Below, in pieces: positions 27,193 to 36,879 of a stretch of 64,000 nt of DNA. How positions within the stretch are numbered: the first letter of the stretch is position 1; the number at the start of each line of letters is the position of its first letter. The notes under the pieces are model-generated. The model worked only from the letters and a program-made list of their open reading frames with translations, was not told where the DNA came from and made no database searches. The stretch comes from Pseudomonas sp. K2I15 (lineage in GTDB: Bacteria > Pseudomonadota > Gammaproteobacteria > Pseudomonadales > Pseudomonadaceae): NCBI RefSeq assembly GCF_002204795.1, contig NZ_NIXO01000014.1:1-64000 (forward strand), read 5' to 3'. A program made the position numbers and the translations under genes.

Positions 27193-27833
27193 ACCAGCCA
27201 CCCACCGCCAGCGAGCTGAACCTGTGCCTGTGCCACAGCTGCGGCCAGGCCTGCGATGTCAGCACCAACCCCGACGACTGCGAGCGTTGCGGCGCGCCCC
27301 TGCATCGGCGCAAGGTCCGTTCATTGACCCGCACCTGGGCCTACATGCTGACGGCGCTGGCGTTTTATGTTCCCGCCAATCTGCTGCCGGTGATGAACAC
27401 CTCGATGCTCGGCTCGGGCGCCGACAGCACCATCATGAGCGGTGTGCTGGAGTTCTGGCAGCACGGCGCCTGGGACATTGCCCTGATCATTTTCATCGCC
27501 AGCATCGCGGTACCGGGCATCAAGTTTGTGGCACTGACGCTGCTGCTGATCACCGTGCAACGCAATAACCAGTGGGCGCGCAAGGAGCGCTCGAAGCTGT
27601 TTCGCTTCGTCGAGGTGATCGGCTACTGGTCGATGCTGGATGTGATCGTGGTGGCGCTGGTGGCCGCCCTGGTGAGGTTCCAGGCCCTGGGCACCATCGA
27701 GCCGCGCCTGGGGATTTTATTCTTTGGCCTGGTGGTGGTATTCACCATGCTGTCGGCGATGAGTTTCGACCCACGCCTGATCTGGGAAAACCCACACAAC
27801 GAGGAGATGCCGGATGGCGTCGCAAATCACTGA
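27189..27833 (+). CDS. pqiA: Paraquat-inducible protein A family, second copy
   Basis: 214 residues with the same plan as its neighbour: zinc-ribbon-like CHSC...CERC (about 14-40) and four membrane segments, including the signature VPANLLPVMN in the first. The C-terminal FDPRLIWE is common in the family. The start at ATG 27189 overlaps the previous stop; it overlaps pqiB by 20 bp. Together the two copies would make the inner-membrane part that feeds PqiB. Confidence 0.9.
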   Translation: MNQPPTASELNLCLCHSCGQACDVSTNPDDCERCGAPLHRRKVRSLTRTWAYMLTALAFYVPANLLPVMNTSMLGSGADSTIMSGVLEFWQHGAWDIALIIFIASIAVPGIKFVALTLLLITVQRNNQWARKERSKLFRFVEVIGYWSMLDVIVVALVAALVRFQALGTIEPRLGILFFGLVVVFTMLSAMSFDPRLIWENPHNEEMPDGVANH

Positions 27834-29469
27834 CAAACCAGTGCCTGCGGGCTCGCCTGCGATCAAAACGCGGCGCTTCAGCGTTTCACTGGTGTGGATC
27901 GTGCCGATTGTCGCGGTGCTGGTGGGCATTTCGCTGGTGGTGCACAGCATCCTTCAGCAAGGGCCGAGCATCACCATTACCTTCAAGACGGGTAGCGGCC
28001 TGACCGCCAACAAGACCGACGTCAAATACCGCAACGTGGTGATCGGCCAGGTAACCGACGTGGAATTGAGCGACGACCAGAAAAGCGTCAACGCCACGAT
28101 CAAACTGGCCAAGCAGGCTGAAAGCTTCACCCGTGAAGATTCGCAATTCTGGGTGGTGCGCCCGCGTATTGGCGCGGGGGGCGTTTCCGGCATCGACACG
28201 CTGCTGTCCGGGGATTACATCGGCGCCGACATCGGCCAGTCCGATACCCGCGCCAACCAGTTCAAAGGTCTGGAAAACCCGCCACCCATTACCTATGGCG
28301 AGCCCGGCAAGCGCTTCACCCTGCACACCCAGGATTTGGGTTCGCTGGATATCGGCTCACCCGTCTATTACCGCAAGATCCCCGTCGGCCAGGTGGTGGC
28401 CTATGCCCTGGACGCTGACGGCAAGGGCGTGAACATCGACGTGTTCGTGCATGCGCCGAATGATGCCTACGTCACCGAAAACACCCGATTCTGGAACGCC
28501 AGCGGGATTGATGTGAGTGTCGGCGCCAATGGGTTTGCGCTGAAAACCGAATCCTTGTCGTCCATGCTGGTGGGCGGCATCGCCTTCCTGGCCCCGCCGT
28601 ACAGCCCCGACGACAAGCCGGCCAGTGAGGAGCATTCCTATGAACTGTTCGCCGACCAGCAAACCGCGCTGGCCCCGCCCAATGGCAAGGGGCAATACCT
28701 GAACCTGCGTTTCGATCAAGCCTTGCGTGGGCTCACCGTCGGCGCCCCAGTGGAGTTCCTGGGGATCGAGTTTGGCAAAGTGGTGTCGATCAACCTGGAT
28801 TTCGACGACAAAAAACGCAGTTTCCCGGTCAACGTCGGTATCGTGATCTACCCGCAACGCCTCGGCGAAGCCCACACCAAAATGCTCACGGTGTTGAAGC
28901 TTGACCCTGAAGACGAAGCCGGGGGCGTGCGCTTGATGGGCAGCTTCATCGAAAACGGCCTGCGCGCCCAGGCCCGCAGCGGCAACTTGCTGACCGGCCA
29001 GCTGTACATCGCCCTGGACTTCTTCCCCAAGGCTGAAAAAGTCGTGTTCGACCCGAAACAGCGCCCAGTAAGCATTCCGACCATCCCCGGCAACCTGGAA
29101 CAACTGCAGGAAAAACTCGAAGGCATCGTCAACAAGATCAGCCAACTGCCGATCGATCGGATTGCCGGCAACCTCGACGGCAGCCTTGTTGAACTGCGCA
29201 AGGTCCTTGGCCAATTCAACGCCAAGACACTGCCGGGCGTGCAGAACACTTTGGCCGACGTTAGCAAAACCTTGCAGTCCGCCAGTTCGACACTGGCCGA
29301 AGACTCCCCGCAACGCGAACAGTTGACCCAGACCCTGGATGAACTGGGGCGCATGTCGCGCTCCCTGCGAGAGCTCTCGGATTACCTGGCACGCCATCCC
29401 GAATCACTGATTCGCGGTCGCCCCGACAACGCTGCGCCCTCGGACCTGCAAGGGCCACCGCGCAAATGA
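27814..29469 (+). CDS. pqiB: MCE-domain lipid-transport protein PqiB
   Basis: Inner-membrane-anchored periplasmic protein whose MCE rings and coiled coil form a lipid conduit to the outer membrane. 551 residues: one N-terminal membrane segment (about 25-46), three MCE domains (about 50-140, 165-250, 295-395; for example ITFKTGSGLTANKTDVKYRN and VGAPVEFLGIEFGKVVSI), then an alpha-helical region (about 425-535) fit for a coiled coil. Start ATG has GGAG upstream. Confidence 0.94.
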   Translation: MASQITDKPVPAGSPAIKTRRFSVSLVWIVPIVAVLVGISLVVHSILQQGPSITITFKTGSGLTANKTDVKYRNVVIGQVTDVELSDDQKSVNATIKLAKQAESFTREDSQFWVVRPRIGAGGVSGIDTLLSGDYIGADIGQSDTRANQFKGLENPPPITYGEPGKRFTLHTQDLGSLDIGSPVYYRKIPVGQVVAYALDADGKGVNIDVFVHAPNDAYVTENTRFWNASGIDVSVGANGFALKTESLSSMLVGGIAFLAPPYSPDDKPASEEHSYELFADQQTALAPPNGKGQYLNLRFDQALRGLTVGAPVEFLGIEFGKVVSINLDFDDKKRSFPVNVGIVIYPQRLGEAHTKMLTVLKLDPEDEAGGVRLMGSFIENGLRAQARSGNLLTGQLYIALDFFPKAEKVVFDPKQRPVSIPTIPGNLEQLQEKLEGIVNKISQLPIDRIAGNLDGSLVELRKVLGQFNAKTLPGVQNTLADVSKTLQSASSTLAEDSPQREQLTQTLDELGRMSRSLRELSDYLARHPESLIRGRPDNAAPSDLQGPPRK

Positions 29470-29486
29470 CCACAGGAGCAACCCCC

Positions 29487-30041
29487 ATGGCTTTGCCGTT
29501 GAAGATCACGTTGCTCACTGCGTTGCTGCTGCTTGCAGCATGCCGCAGCGAGCCGATTCAATTTCACACCCTGACGCCTGTGCACCGCAGCAACGCGTCA
29601 CTGGCTGCGGGCGGTGAAATTCGCATTGAAAGTATCACCGTCCCGCCGCAGGTCGACCGGCCGCAGATTGTCATTCGCCAAGGCGCCAGCGGCGTGGCGA
29701 TTCTTGAGACTCAATGGTGGGCCGCCAGCCTGGTGGATGAGTTACGCAGCGCGTTGGTGGATCAACTCGCCAGCAACCGGAAAAACCTGTCAGTGCGCAT
29801 TGAAGTACAGCGCTTTGACTCGATTCCCGGGCAGTACGCCCTGCTCGACGTCAAATGGCGGCTTCGCCAGTCAGGCACAGATGAACGCACGCCGCTGACG
29901 TGCCGCACGGTCGTGCAGTCGCCTTCCGGGCCTGGCATTGATGACCTGGTGACTGCGCAGCAAAACAACGTCAAACGGTTCGCAGCGCTGCTCAGCCAGG
30001 TCGCCGACACGGCACCGAGTGAATGCCCCGCAGTGCAGTAA
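29487..30041 (+). CDS. pqiC: PqiC / YmbA-type outer-membrane lipoprotein
   Basis: Outer-membrane lipoprotein of the ABC-type auxiliary family that pairs with PqiB. Start at ATG 29487, with AGGAG in front, gives the signal MALPLKITLLTALLLLAAC with the lipobox LLAAC; an ATG at 29466 that overlaps the pqiB stop has no ribosome site. 184 residues. The core FHTLTPVHRS...IESITVPPQVDRPQIVIR is typical of PqiC. Confidence 0.9.
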   Translation: MALPLKITLLTALLLLAACRSEPIQFHTLTPVHRSNASLAAGGEIRIESITVPPQVDRPQIVIRQGASGVAILETQWWAASLVDELRSALVDQLASNRKNLSVRIEVQRFDSIPGQYALLDVKWRLRQSGTDERTPLTCRTVVQSPSGPGIDDLVTAQQNNVKRFAALLSQVADTAPSECPAVQ

Positions 30042-30064
30042 ACATTGATCCAAGGGATTGAGAC

Positions 30065-30409
30065 ATGCGCACATTCTGGAAGTGGTATTTGCAACTGCTG
30101 GAAAATGATTTCAGCACCCAGGTCTTCGACAATGTGAAGAACCTGCTGGTATGCGCGCTGCTGTTTGCCGCAGGCACCAATGCACTGGCCGGGAAACATG
30201 AGCTGTTTCTCGGCATATTGGCCTCAAACGTGGCCGGGTGGGGCTTGATCGTGGTTTCAACGTTGCTGATGGTACTGAATGTCAGCGATGGCATCCGCCG
30301 GCTCGCCAAGCTTCGTTATCACTTGGTACTTCAACTACTGCTTATCCTGGTCTATGTGCTGGTGGCAGAACGCGTGGTGGAAATCGTTTGGGGCTTTCGG
30401 TCCCATTGA
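30065..30409 (+). CDS. Small three-TM inner-membrane protein, unknown
   Basis: 114 residues with an amphipathic N-terminal stretch (MRTFWKWYLQLLENDFSTQ), then three membrane segments (about 27-45, 50-75, 84-106). No family recognised. It begins 23 bp after pqiC in the same direction with TTGAG before the ATG, so it is probably the last gene of the pqi operon. Its stop is nine bases from the end of the convergent LuxR-type gene, and no terminator is visible there. Confidence 0.75.
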   Translation: MRTFWKWYLQLLENDFSTQVFDNVKNLLVCALLFAAGTNALAGKHELFLGILASNVAGWGLIVVSTLLMVLNVSDGIRRLAKLRYHLVLQLLLILVYVLVAERVVEIVWGFRSH

Positions 30410-30418
30410 TCGAGGCGT

Positions 30419-33148
30419 CTACCCCAACAGCCCCATCTCCTGCGCCCGCGCCACCGCCTGCGTGCGCCGCTCTACCCCAAGCTTGCTGTTGATATGGCTG
30501 GCATGGGTTTTCACGGTGTGCAGGGAGATAAACAGCCGATTGCTGATTTCCTGATTCGAGCAGCCTTGGGCAATCAGGTGCAGCACCGCCAGTTCGCGGG
30601 TGCTCAGGGTTTCAAGGGTGTGCGGGGTTTCAACCACCGCAACATCCGGCAAGAGTGCCAACAGGCTCTGGTTCGGCAATCCATGGGGATCCCGGGCGAG
30701 CTGCTCCCGCGTCCAGTCAGGGTAGCGCTCCAGCAAACGCTGGAAAGGTTGCATTGCGCCACCGGCAGCGGCTTCAAGCGCACGGGCAAATACCGGGCGG
30801 GCCCGGGTTTCCTGGTCGCCGTCCAGCAATAGCAATGCCTGCTGGGTAAGCGCCATCAGGCTGATCATCTGCCGGCCGCTGTTATGCGCCTGGCCTGCCA
30901 GTTCGTCGAGCCGTTGCAGTGAAGCCGCCGGCTGATGGCGGATGGCGTCGAGCGCTGCCTGTTGCAGCTCGATATGTTGCGGCAGGTGCGGGTGAAACTC
31001 CGGCGCGGCCGCAGCCTGTTCACCGTTGTAGGTTTGCCCCAGACGCGTCAGCCAGGCATCGGCCAGGTCGGTGCGGCCCTGGGCCAGCCACAACTCGCAT
31101 TTGACCAGGGTGATCATCGCCAGGTAGAAGATCGGCGGCACGTCCCAGATGTGCATCAAGCGTTCGGCCTCAGCCAGCTCGGCAAAGGCCATGGGGAAGT
31201 CGCCACGGCGACCTTCGAAGCTGGCGATCACGCAATGGCCGATCAACACGCTGATGTCCCGGCAAGCTCGCGCCTCGGTCAAGCCTGCACGCAGGCGAGC
31301 CAGCCCGGCTTCGGGCTGACAGCGCATCAGCAGCAGATAGCCTTCGTACAACGCCAAACGGGCACGCACCGCGTACAGCCGCTGCGGCGCCAGGCCCTGT
31401 AAACGTTGCAGGCCCTGGCGCACTTCATCCAGGGAACGCAGGATTTCGCCGCGAGCCTGCAACACCCGCGCGCGGTCGTAATGGGCCAATGCCTCAAACA
31501 ACGGATTGCCGACGCGCTGGGCCAGCTCCAGAGATTCGCGATTCAACCCCCGGGCGCGCCAAAGGTCGCCGTCGACAATGGCCAGGTTGGACAGGGTCGA
31601 CAGGCACATCAACCGCTGACCATACCGTTTGTGCGGCAGGCTTTCCAGGGCCTCGCTGCAATACAACTGGGTCAGTTCGCGATCGCCTCGGCCCCGGGCA
31701 ATGATCCCGCTGAGGGCCAGCCATTGGGCCAGCATCGACTTCTGCGCGGTGGCCGACGGCGCCGGTAGAAAACGACTGAGGTGACTGGCCAGCTCTTGCG
31801 CCGCATCCAGTTGGCAGGCCAAGCCCAGGGCCCAGCTGTAGAGCACGATCAGGCGTGGCGTGCTCATCAGCAAACTGTCGGGCAAGTCCATTTTCCAGCG
31901 CAGCAGCATGCCGACGTTTTGCTCCGCCAGCAGTTGCTCTTCGGAGAGGTTCTGCACCAGGTTCGCCGCCACGTCCAGGTGGCCGGCACGTAGCGCCTGC
32001 TCCACCGCCTCATCGATCAAACCCTGGGCATTGAACCAGCGACAGGCCCGCAGATGCAGGCTGGCAGCCGGCAACACGGCATTACTCGCGCGCCGGGTGC
32101 GCAGCAAGTCTGAAAACAGATGGTGATAACGGTACCAGTGGCCCTGCTCATCCAGCGGCACCAGGAATACCTGGTGGGCTTGCAGGTAGCGCAGGATCTC
32201 CGTGCTGTCGTGGGCCTCGCGCACGGCGTCGCACAGTTCGCTGCAAAAGCGCTCCTGGGACGCGGTGTCGTAGAGAAACGCCTGGACTTCCGAGGGCAGG
32301 CAGTCGATGACTTCTTCGAGCAGGTAATCGCGGATCAGCCCTTCCCCGCCGTGCAGGCCTTGGGGTAGCGCGCCTTCGCTGCCCGCCTCGGAGGCCGCGA
32401 GCAGCCAGAAACGCAGGCCGGCCACCCAACCCTCGCTGCGCCGGATCAGGTTATCCAGGGCTTCGCCGCGCAATGAACTGCTGTGGCGATCCAGCAACGC
32501 CAGGGATTCGGCGTGAGTCAGGCGCAGGTCCTGCTCGTGCAGTTCGAGCAAATGCCGGGACAGGCGCAGGCGCGCCAGGTGCCAGTCGGGGCGTTGACGG
32601 CTGGTGACCAGCACCAGTAGGCCGCCGGGCAAATGATTGAGGAAAAATTGCAGGCAGCGGTCGAGTACCGGGCCCTGGGCCAGATGGTAGTCATCCAGCA
32701 CCAACAACAGCGGCGCCTGGGTCGACAGGTGCACCGTCAGCTCATCCAGCAGGCCGTCGAGCCATTCTTCAAAGGCGAAGGGTTGATGACGCTGGCGCAT
32801 TTTCAGCAAGCCCAGGGACTGGGCACCCAACTGCGGGAAGTATTGTTGCAAGCCGTCGAGCAGGCGCTCAAGGAAACGTCCCGGGTCGCTATCCCGAGGG
32901 CTGAGCCCCAGCCACAGGCTTTGCCAATGGGCCGGCAGGCTCTGGCAGAACTCCACCGCCAGCGAACTCTTGCCGAACCCGGCCGGTGCGCTCACCAGCA
33001 ATAAACGCCCGGCCAACCCTTCACTCAGCCGTTCGCACAGGCGGGGTCGCAACACATAGCCGTCAGGCAGTGGGGGTCGATAGAAGCGACCTTCCAGGGT
33101 CGGAATTACCGCGCTGGCAGGCCCTTGAATTCGGGACAGATCAGTCAT
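30419..33148 (-). CDS. MalT-like large LuxR-family regulator (LAL)
   Basis: STAND-type ATPase transcription factor. Start put at ATG 33148 (MTDLSRIQGP); an earlier ATG at 33181 has no ribosome site. 909 residues: Walker A APAGFGKSS (about 54-62), Walker B LLLVLDDYH (about 135-145), a long TPR-like helical middle, and a C-terminal LuxR helix-turn-helix (LSTRELAVLHLIAQGCSNQEI...SLHTVKTH). Members bind an inducer and ATP and then activate nearby operons. The DUF1302/DUF1329 and acyl-CoA ligase genes upstream are the obvious candidates. Confidence 0.92.
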   Translation of the reverse strand: MTDLSRIQGPASAVIPTLEGRFYRPPLPDGYVLRPRLCERLSEGLAGRLLLVSAPAGFGKSSLAVEFCQSLPAHWQSLWLGLSPRDSDPGRFLERLLDGLQQYFPQLGAQSLGLLKMRQRHQPFAFEEWLDGLLDELTVHLSTQAPLLLVLDDYHLAQGPVLDRCLQFFLNHLPGGLLVLVTSRQRPDWHLARLRLSRHLLELHEQDLRLTHAESLALLDRHSSSLRGEALDNLIRRSEGWVAGLRFWLLAASEAGSEGALPQGLHGGEGLIRDYLLEEVIDCLPSEVQAFLYDTASQERFCSELCDAVREAHDSTEILRYLQAHQVFLVPLDEQGHWYRYHHLFSDLLRTRRASNAVLPAASLHLRACRWFNAQGLIDEAVEQALRAGHLDVAANLVQNLSEEQLLAEQNVGMLLRWKMDLPDSLLMSTPRLIVLYSWALGLACQLDAAQELASHLSRFLPAPSATAQKSMLAQWLALSGIIARGRGDRELTQLYCSEALESLPHKRYGQRLMCLSTLSNLAIVDGDLWRARGLNRESLELAQRVGNPLFEALAHYDRARVLQARGEILRSLDEVRQGLQRLQGLAPQRLYAVRARLALYEGYLLLMRCQPEAGLARLRAGLTEARACRDISVLIGHCVIASFEGRRGDFPMAFAELAEAERLMHIWDVPPIFYLAMITLVKCELWLAQGRTDLADAWLTRLGQTYNGEQAAAAPEFHPHLPQHIELQQAALDAIRHQPAASLQRLDELAGQAHNSGRQMISLMALTQQALLLLDGDQETRARPVFARALEAAAGGAMQPFQRLLERYPDWTREQLARDPHGLPNQSLLALLPDVAVVETPHTLETLSTRELAVLHLIAQGCSNQEISNRLFISLHTVKTHASHINSKLGVERRTQAVARAQEMGLLG

Positions 33149-33295
33149 CGCCGGGCTCTTGTAGAAGGCTGTTGTCGGCATTGCAGATGTCCGCAGACTA
33201 GCGGTAAAAGCGGCAGCTTTGTAGATCTTTGCAACAATTGTCTGAAAAAGACTACGACAAGAAATATCCGAACTTCTTCTATCACCACCGATCCG

Positions 33296-33388
33296 CTGTG
33301 GCGAGGGAGCTTACTCCCGCTGGAGTGCGTAGCGCTCCCGTTTTGGGGCCGCTACGCAGCCCAGCGGGAGCAAGCTCCCTCGCCACAG
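33296..33388. repeat. REP doublet (REPIN-like long palindrome)
   Basis: A 93-bp imperfect palindrome. The 28-bp outer arms match at 27 of 28 positions (each contains GCGAGGGAGC...CTCCCGCTGG). An inner stem GCGTAGCG/CGCTACGC flanks a short loop. Two REP units in opposite orientation is the form mobilised by RAYT transposases in fluorescent pseudomonads. No RAYT gene is in the window. Confidence 0.85.
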
Positions 33389-33404
33389 TAGCCCCGCCCG
33401 CCCA

Positions 33405-33435
33405 TAAAAAAGCCCCGAACCAGTCGGGGCGTTTT
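33405..33435. terminator. Terminator of the DUF1302-DUF1329 operon
   Basis: GCCCCGA/TCGGGGC stem at 33412-33430. On the minus strand it is followed by six T; on the plus strand by five T. It lies 29 bp after the DUF1329 stop. Confidence 0.8.
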
Positions 33436-33463
33436 TCGAGGATGCGGCCTCGTTTACAGCACG

Positions 33464-34828
33464 TTAGCGAACACCATCCTGGCGCAGGGCGGCCGGGGTG
33501 AAGTCGCTGGTCGTAGCAGTGAAGCCGAAGTCATAGGCCTGTTTCTCTTCGTTCTTCATGCCCAGTGCCAGGTAGCGGCCGGACTGCAGGTCGTAGAGGG
33601 TTTCGAGGGCATACCACGGCACTTGCTTGTCGTAGTAGTTCTCGGCGTGGGCTTCAGCCACGCGCCACAGTTGGCCACGACCGTCGTAGTGGTCGATAAC
33701 CGCTGCTTGCCAGGTGTCTTCGTCGATGAAGAAGTCACGCTTGGCATAGATGTGGCGCTGGCCTTCCTTCAGGGTTGCAACCACATGCCACACACGACGC
33801 AGCTCGTAGCGAGCCAGGTCCTGGTTGATGTGGCCAGCCTTGATGATGTCGACATACTTGAGCTTCGGATCGTCGAGTTTGTAGCTGTTTTCGGCGATGT
33901 ACAGTTCCTTCTTGCCTTCCAGCTTCCAGTCGTAGCGATCCGGTGCACCGTTGAACATGTCGAGGTTGTCGGAGGTGCGCAGGCCGTCGGCGGCGGTACC
34001 CGGGCCGTCATAAGACACTTGCGGCGCCCGGCGCACACGACGCTGGCCAGCGTTGTAGACCCACGCCGAACGCGGTTCTTTCACTTGGTCGAGGGTTTCG
34101 TGCACCAGCAGCACACCACCGGCCAGACGTGCCGGCGCGGTCACTTGTTGCTTGAAGTAGAACAGGATGTTGCCCGGGTTTTTCGGGTCGTAGTCCTTCA
34201 TTTTGTCGCGGAACACGAACTGGTCGCGAAAGTACACCAGGCTGAACGAACCGTTGGTTTGCGGCGTGGCCTGGGTGACCAGGCGCGTCACGCTGCCGCC
34301 GCGATAGCGGGTGATGTGGTTCCAGATAACTTCCACGCCGCTTTTCGGAATTGGGAACGGTACGGCGGTTTCGAAGCTTTCCAGGCCGTTGCCGCCGGAC
34401 ACCAGGTTGGTGCTGGTGGCGTTTTTCTTGATGGCGGCAAACACATCCGCAGGCACCGTGGCGCCGCGATGGGTCGGGTAGACCGGCATCTTGAACGTGT
34501 CGGGGTAGCGCTTGAACATCGCGTACTGCCCAGGCGCCAGCTTGTCTTTGTACTGCTCGACGTTTTGCGCGGTGATGGTGAATTGCGGTTGTTCGCTGGC
34601 GTACGGGTTGGCCAGGAAGCCACGGGCATCCACGGCGCCGGCGTTGGTTGGCAGTGGCGACCATTTAGGGATAGTGCCGGCCGCGTTGCCGGCCATTTCA
34701 GCACCCATCGGGGTCAGGGTCGTGCCCAGCTTGGCCGCTTCATCCGCCGAGACTGCCGCCATGACGCTGCTCGCCATGATCGACAGCCCAAGCACACCCA
34801 CCTGCAACAGACTTTTAGTTATTTTCAT
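33464..34828 (-). CDS. DUF1329 periplasmic / outer-membrane-associated protein
   Basis: 454 residues with a Sec signal peptide ending ASSVMAAVSADE (about 24). The DUF1329 fold is related to LolB-like lipid-binding sandwiches, so lipid or ester handling is a fair guess. Almost always paired with DUF1302, as here (43-bp gap). I recall, without being able to check, that the P. putida pair was linked to use of fatty-acid esters. Function not proven. Confidence 0.88.
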   Translation of the reverse strand: MKITKSLLQVGVLGLSIMASSVMAAVSADEAAKLGTTLTPMGAEMAGNAAGTIPKWSPLPTNAGAVDARGFLANPYASEQPQFTITAQNVEQYKDKLAPGQYAMFKRYPDTFKMPVYPTHRGATVPADVFAAIKKNATSTNLVSGGNGLESFETAVPFPIPKSGVEVIWNHITRYRGGSVTRLVTQATPQTNGSFSLVYFRDQFVFRDKMKDYDPKNPGNILFYFKQQVTAPARLAGGVLLVHETLDQVKEPRSAWVYNAGQRRVRRAPQVSYDGPGTAADGLRTSDNLDMFNGAPDRYDWKLEGKKELYIAENSYKLDDPKLKYVDIIKAGHINQDLARYELRRVWHVVATLKEGQRHIYAKRDFFIDEDTWQAAVIDHYDGRGQLWRVAEAHAENYYDKQVPWYALETLYDLQSGRYLALGMKNEEKQAYDFGFTATTSDFTPAALRQDGVR

Positions 34829-34871
34829 GTTCTGGTTCTTCCTGAAAACATACTGCTTAAAGAGAGTGTGC

Positions 34872-36734
34872 TTAGAAGTTCACGCCGACGCTTAAGGCGA
34901 TGAAATCGCGGTCGTCCACGGTGCTGAAATCGCCTCCAAAGAAGTTGGTGTAGTTCAGGCTCGCGGTGTAGGTGTTCTGATATTCAGCATCCAGGCCGAG
35001 GCTGACCGCCTTGCGGCCTTCTTCGAAGTTGCCACCAGGGCCAGGCGAGTAACCTTTGACGTCGTGGGACCAAGCTACGTTAGGCTTGAGGTTGACACCG
35101 GCAAACACGTCCGGGTATTCCCAGATAGCCCGGGCACGGTAGCCCCAGGAGGTTGCGGTGGTGAAGCCGTCGTTGTTGCAGTTGGTATTGAGGCTACTGG
35201 CGTTAGGCAGACCCGCGCCTTGGGCGGTGGAGTTGTTGAGCGCAGCGCAGGCGCCGTTAGGCAAAGTACCTGGGCCAAACACCGGATCACGTCCGTAGCG
35301 AACTTTAGACTTGCTCTCCAACCCACCGACATAGGTCATACCGGCTTCGCCCACCAGCGTCAGGCGGCTGGCGCCCATGACCTGATCAAAGAAGTGGGTG
35401 AACGTCGTTTGGAGTTGAGTGATCTCTTTGCGGTTGTAACCATGCAGATCCTGTCCCGGGACCCCTTTCAACAGCGAGGCATTGCCGAGTACCGGACCGC
35501 CCAAAGGCACCACCCCGGCATACAGGATGTCTGTAGAGTTCAACTGCACAGGTGCGTTCGGCCGATAGCTAACCTCGCCGCTCCAAGCCGTCCCCGTAGG
35601 CAACGTGGTGGAGAAACTCAAACCAAAGAGATGGATGTCTTCCGGATACTCCATGAAGTATTGCGAGTTACCCGCCACGACCAAGGGAGCGGCCGTCCCC
35701 AAAAAGGGCGCCCTGTTGTAAACCGACTGAGATGCGCCGGTGGCACTGAAAATCGGCGCACGGCTGTGATAGTTCATGTAGTAGGCACCGAACTCGGTGT
35801 CCAGCGGCTCAAAATTGTAATGCATCGCGAAGCCGTACTGGCCGCCATCACGGGCGTTACGGTTAGGACCGCGACGCACCAAAACACCTTCGTCGTTGAT
35901 GTCCACGCCCAAGCCGTTCAAGGTGGGTATAGCGGCAGGGTTGATCGTCGAACGCTTGTTCAACACCCGCAAGTTGTCGTTACAGCCAGTAGTGACGATG
36001 TCTGGCTGCGAGAAAAACGTGCCGCAGTTATCCGTAACGGTCTTGTCCCAACCAATCTGATAGAAGCCTTCAGCCGACAGGTTGTCGGTCAGCGTTTGCG
36101 ACACGTAGAACATGTTGACCGGAATCAGGCCTTCCTTGATCTCGGCCCCCGGACGACGGAACGCGGACACGTCAATCGGGTTGATGGCGTTGATGCCGCC
36201 ACCGATAAAGGTGCTTTCGCCCCAGCTCACTACCTGCTTACCCAAACGCACGGAGCCCGGCTCATCGGCAATCGAGTAGTTGTGGTAGACAAAGGCATCG
36301 AGAATCTGCCCGCCTGAAGACCTGGCGCCGGTTGGGCGATGGTCGTTACTGACGTTCTTGAAGTCCAGGTCTTCGTTTTGCAGCGCGAAGTCATACCAGT
36401 ACTTGCCCCGGACAAACACGCCGGTGTCGCCATACTTCAACTCAAGGTCATGGATACCCTTGAAGATCTTCGAGAAGGCATCACCCTTGTCGAAGTTCAG
36501 GTGACCGTCATCAGAGGTTTGCGACAAACCCCTGCCGCCGTTGTTGACGCCAATCAGGTCTTTGTTGCGACCCGCCGTCGACCAACTGGCCCCGACCGAC
36601 AGGGACGAGTCAAAGCTGCCTTCGATTTCACCGATGTTGAAACTGACGCCGAATGCGGGCCCGGCGAGCGTAGAGGCGAGGCTGACGGCCAAGGGCAGTT
36701 TTGCCCGGCGCCAGAACTGGTGTGCTGAGATCAT
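34872..36734 (-). CDS. DUF1302 outer-membrane beta-barrel-like protein
   Basis: 620 residues. Start at ATG 36734 (MISAHQFWRR) has GGAGTAG in front; longer readings add a non-signal leader. Signal peptide ends GPAFG, mature start VSFNIGEIEGSFDSSLSVG, then alternating aromatic/hydrophobic beta strands to the C terminus (FIALSVGVNF, a terminal Phe as in many outer-membrane barrels). First gene of the pair with DUF1329. A CRP/Vfr-like site and a TATAGT -10 lie upstream. Confidence 0.87.
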   Translation of the reverse strand: MISAHQFWRRAKLPLAVSLASTLAGPAFGVSFNIGEIEGSFDSSLSVGASWSTAGRNKDLIGVNNGGRGLSQTSDDGHLNFDKGDAFSKIFKGIHDLELKYGDTGVFVRGKYWYDFALQNEDLDFKNVSNDHRPTGARSSGGQILDAFVYHNYSIADEPGSVRLGKQVVSWGESTFIGGGINAINPIDVSAFRRPGAEIKEGLIPVNMFYVSQTLTDNLSAEGFYQIGWDKTVTDNCGTFFSQPDIVTTGCNDNLRVLNKRSTINPAAIPTLNGLGVDINDEGVLVRRGPNRNARDGGQYGFAMHYNFEPLDTEFGAYYMNYHSRAPIFSATGASQSVYNRAPFLGTAAPLVVAGNSQYFMEYPEDIHLFGLSFSTTLPTGTAWSGEVSYRPNAPVQLNSTDILYAGVVPLGGPVLGNASLLKGVPGQDLHGYNRKEITQLQTTFTHFFDQVMGASRLTLVGEAGMTYVGGLESKSKVRYGRDPVFGPGTLPNGACAALNNSTAQGAGLPNASSLNTNCNNDGFTTATSWGYRARAIWEYPDVFAGVNLKPNVAWSHDVKGYSPGPGGNFEEGRKAVSLGLDAEYQNTYTASLNYTNFFGGDFSTVDDRDFIALSVGVNF

Positions 36735-36879
36735 CGACGCTACTCCATGTGCATTATTGTTATGGCAGTGAGTCGTTTCTAAGGTGCTTGTAACGGCCGG
36801 AATACAACGACTCCAATGCCGGGCGAACACATGAACCCGCCAGGCTCACAGCACCGCACCTTGAAAAACTCTGGGTTGG

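Larger units (their letters stand above)
33149..33463. other. Intergenic stretch with REP hairpin and terminator
   Basis: No coding frame of its own is supported. It holds the promoter region of the regulator gene (about 33150-33290, AT-richer than its surroundings), then the REP doublet and the terminator listed separately. Confidence 0.7.
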
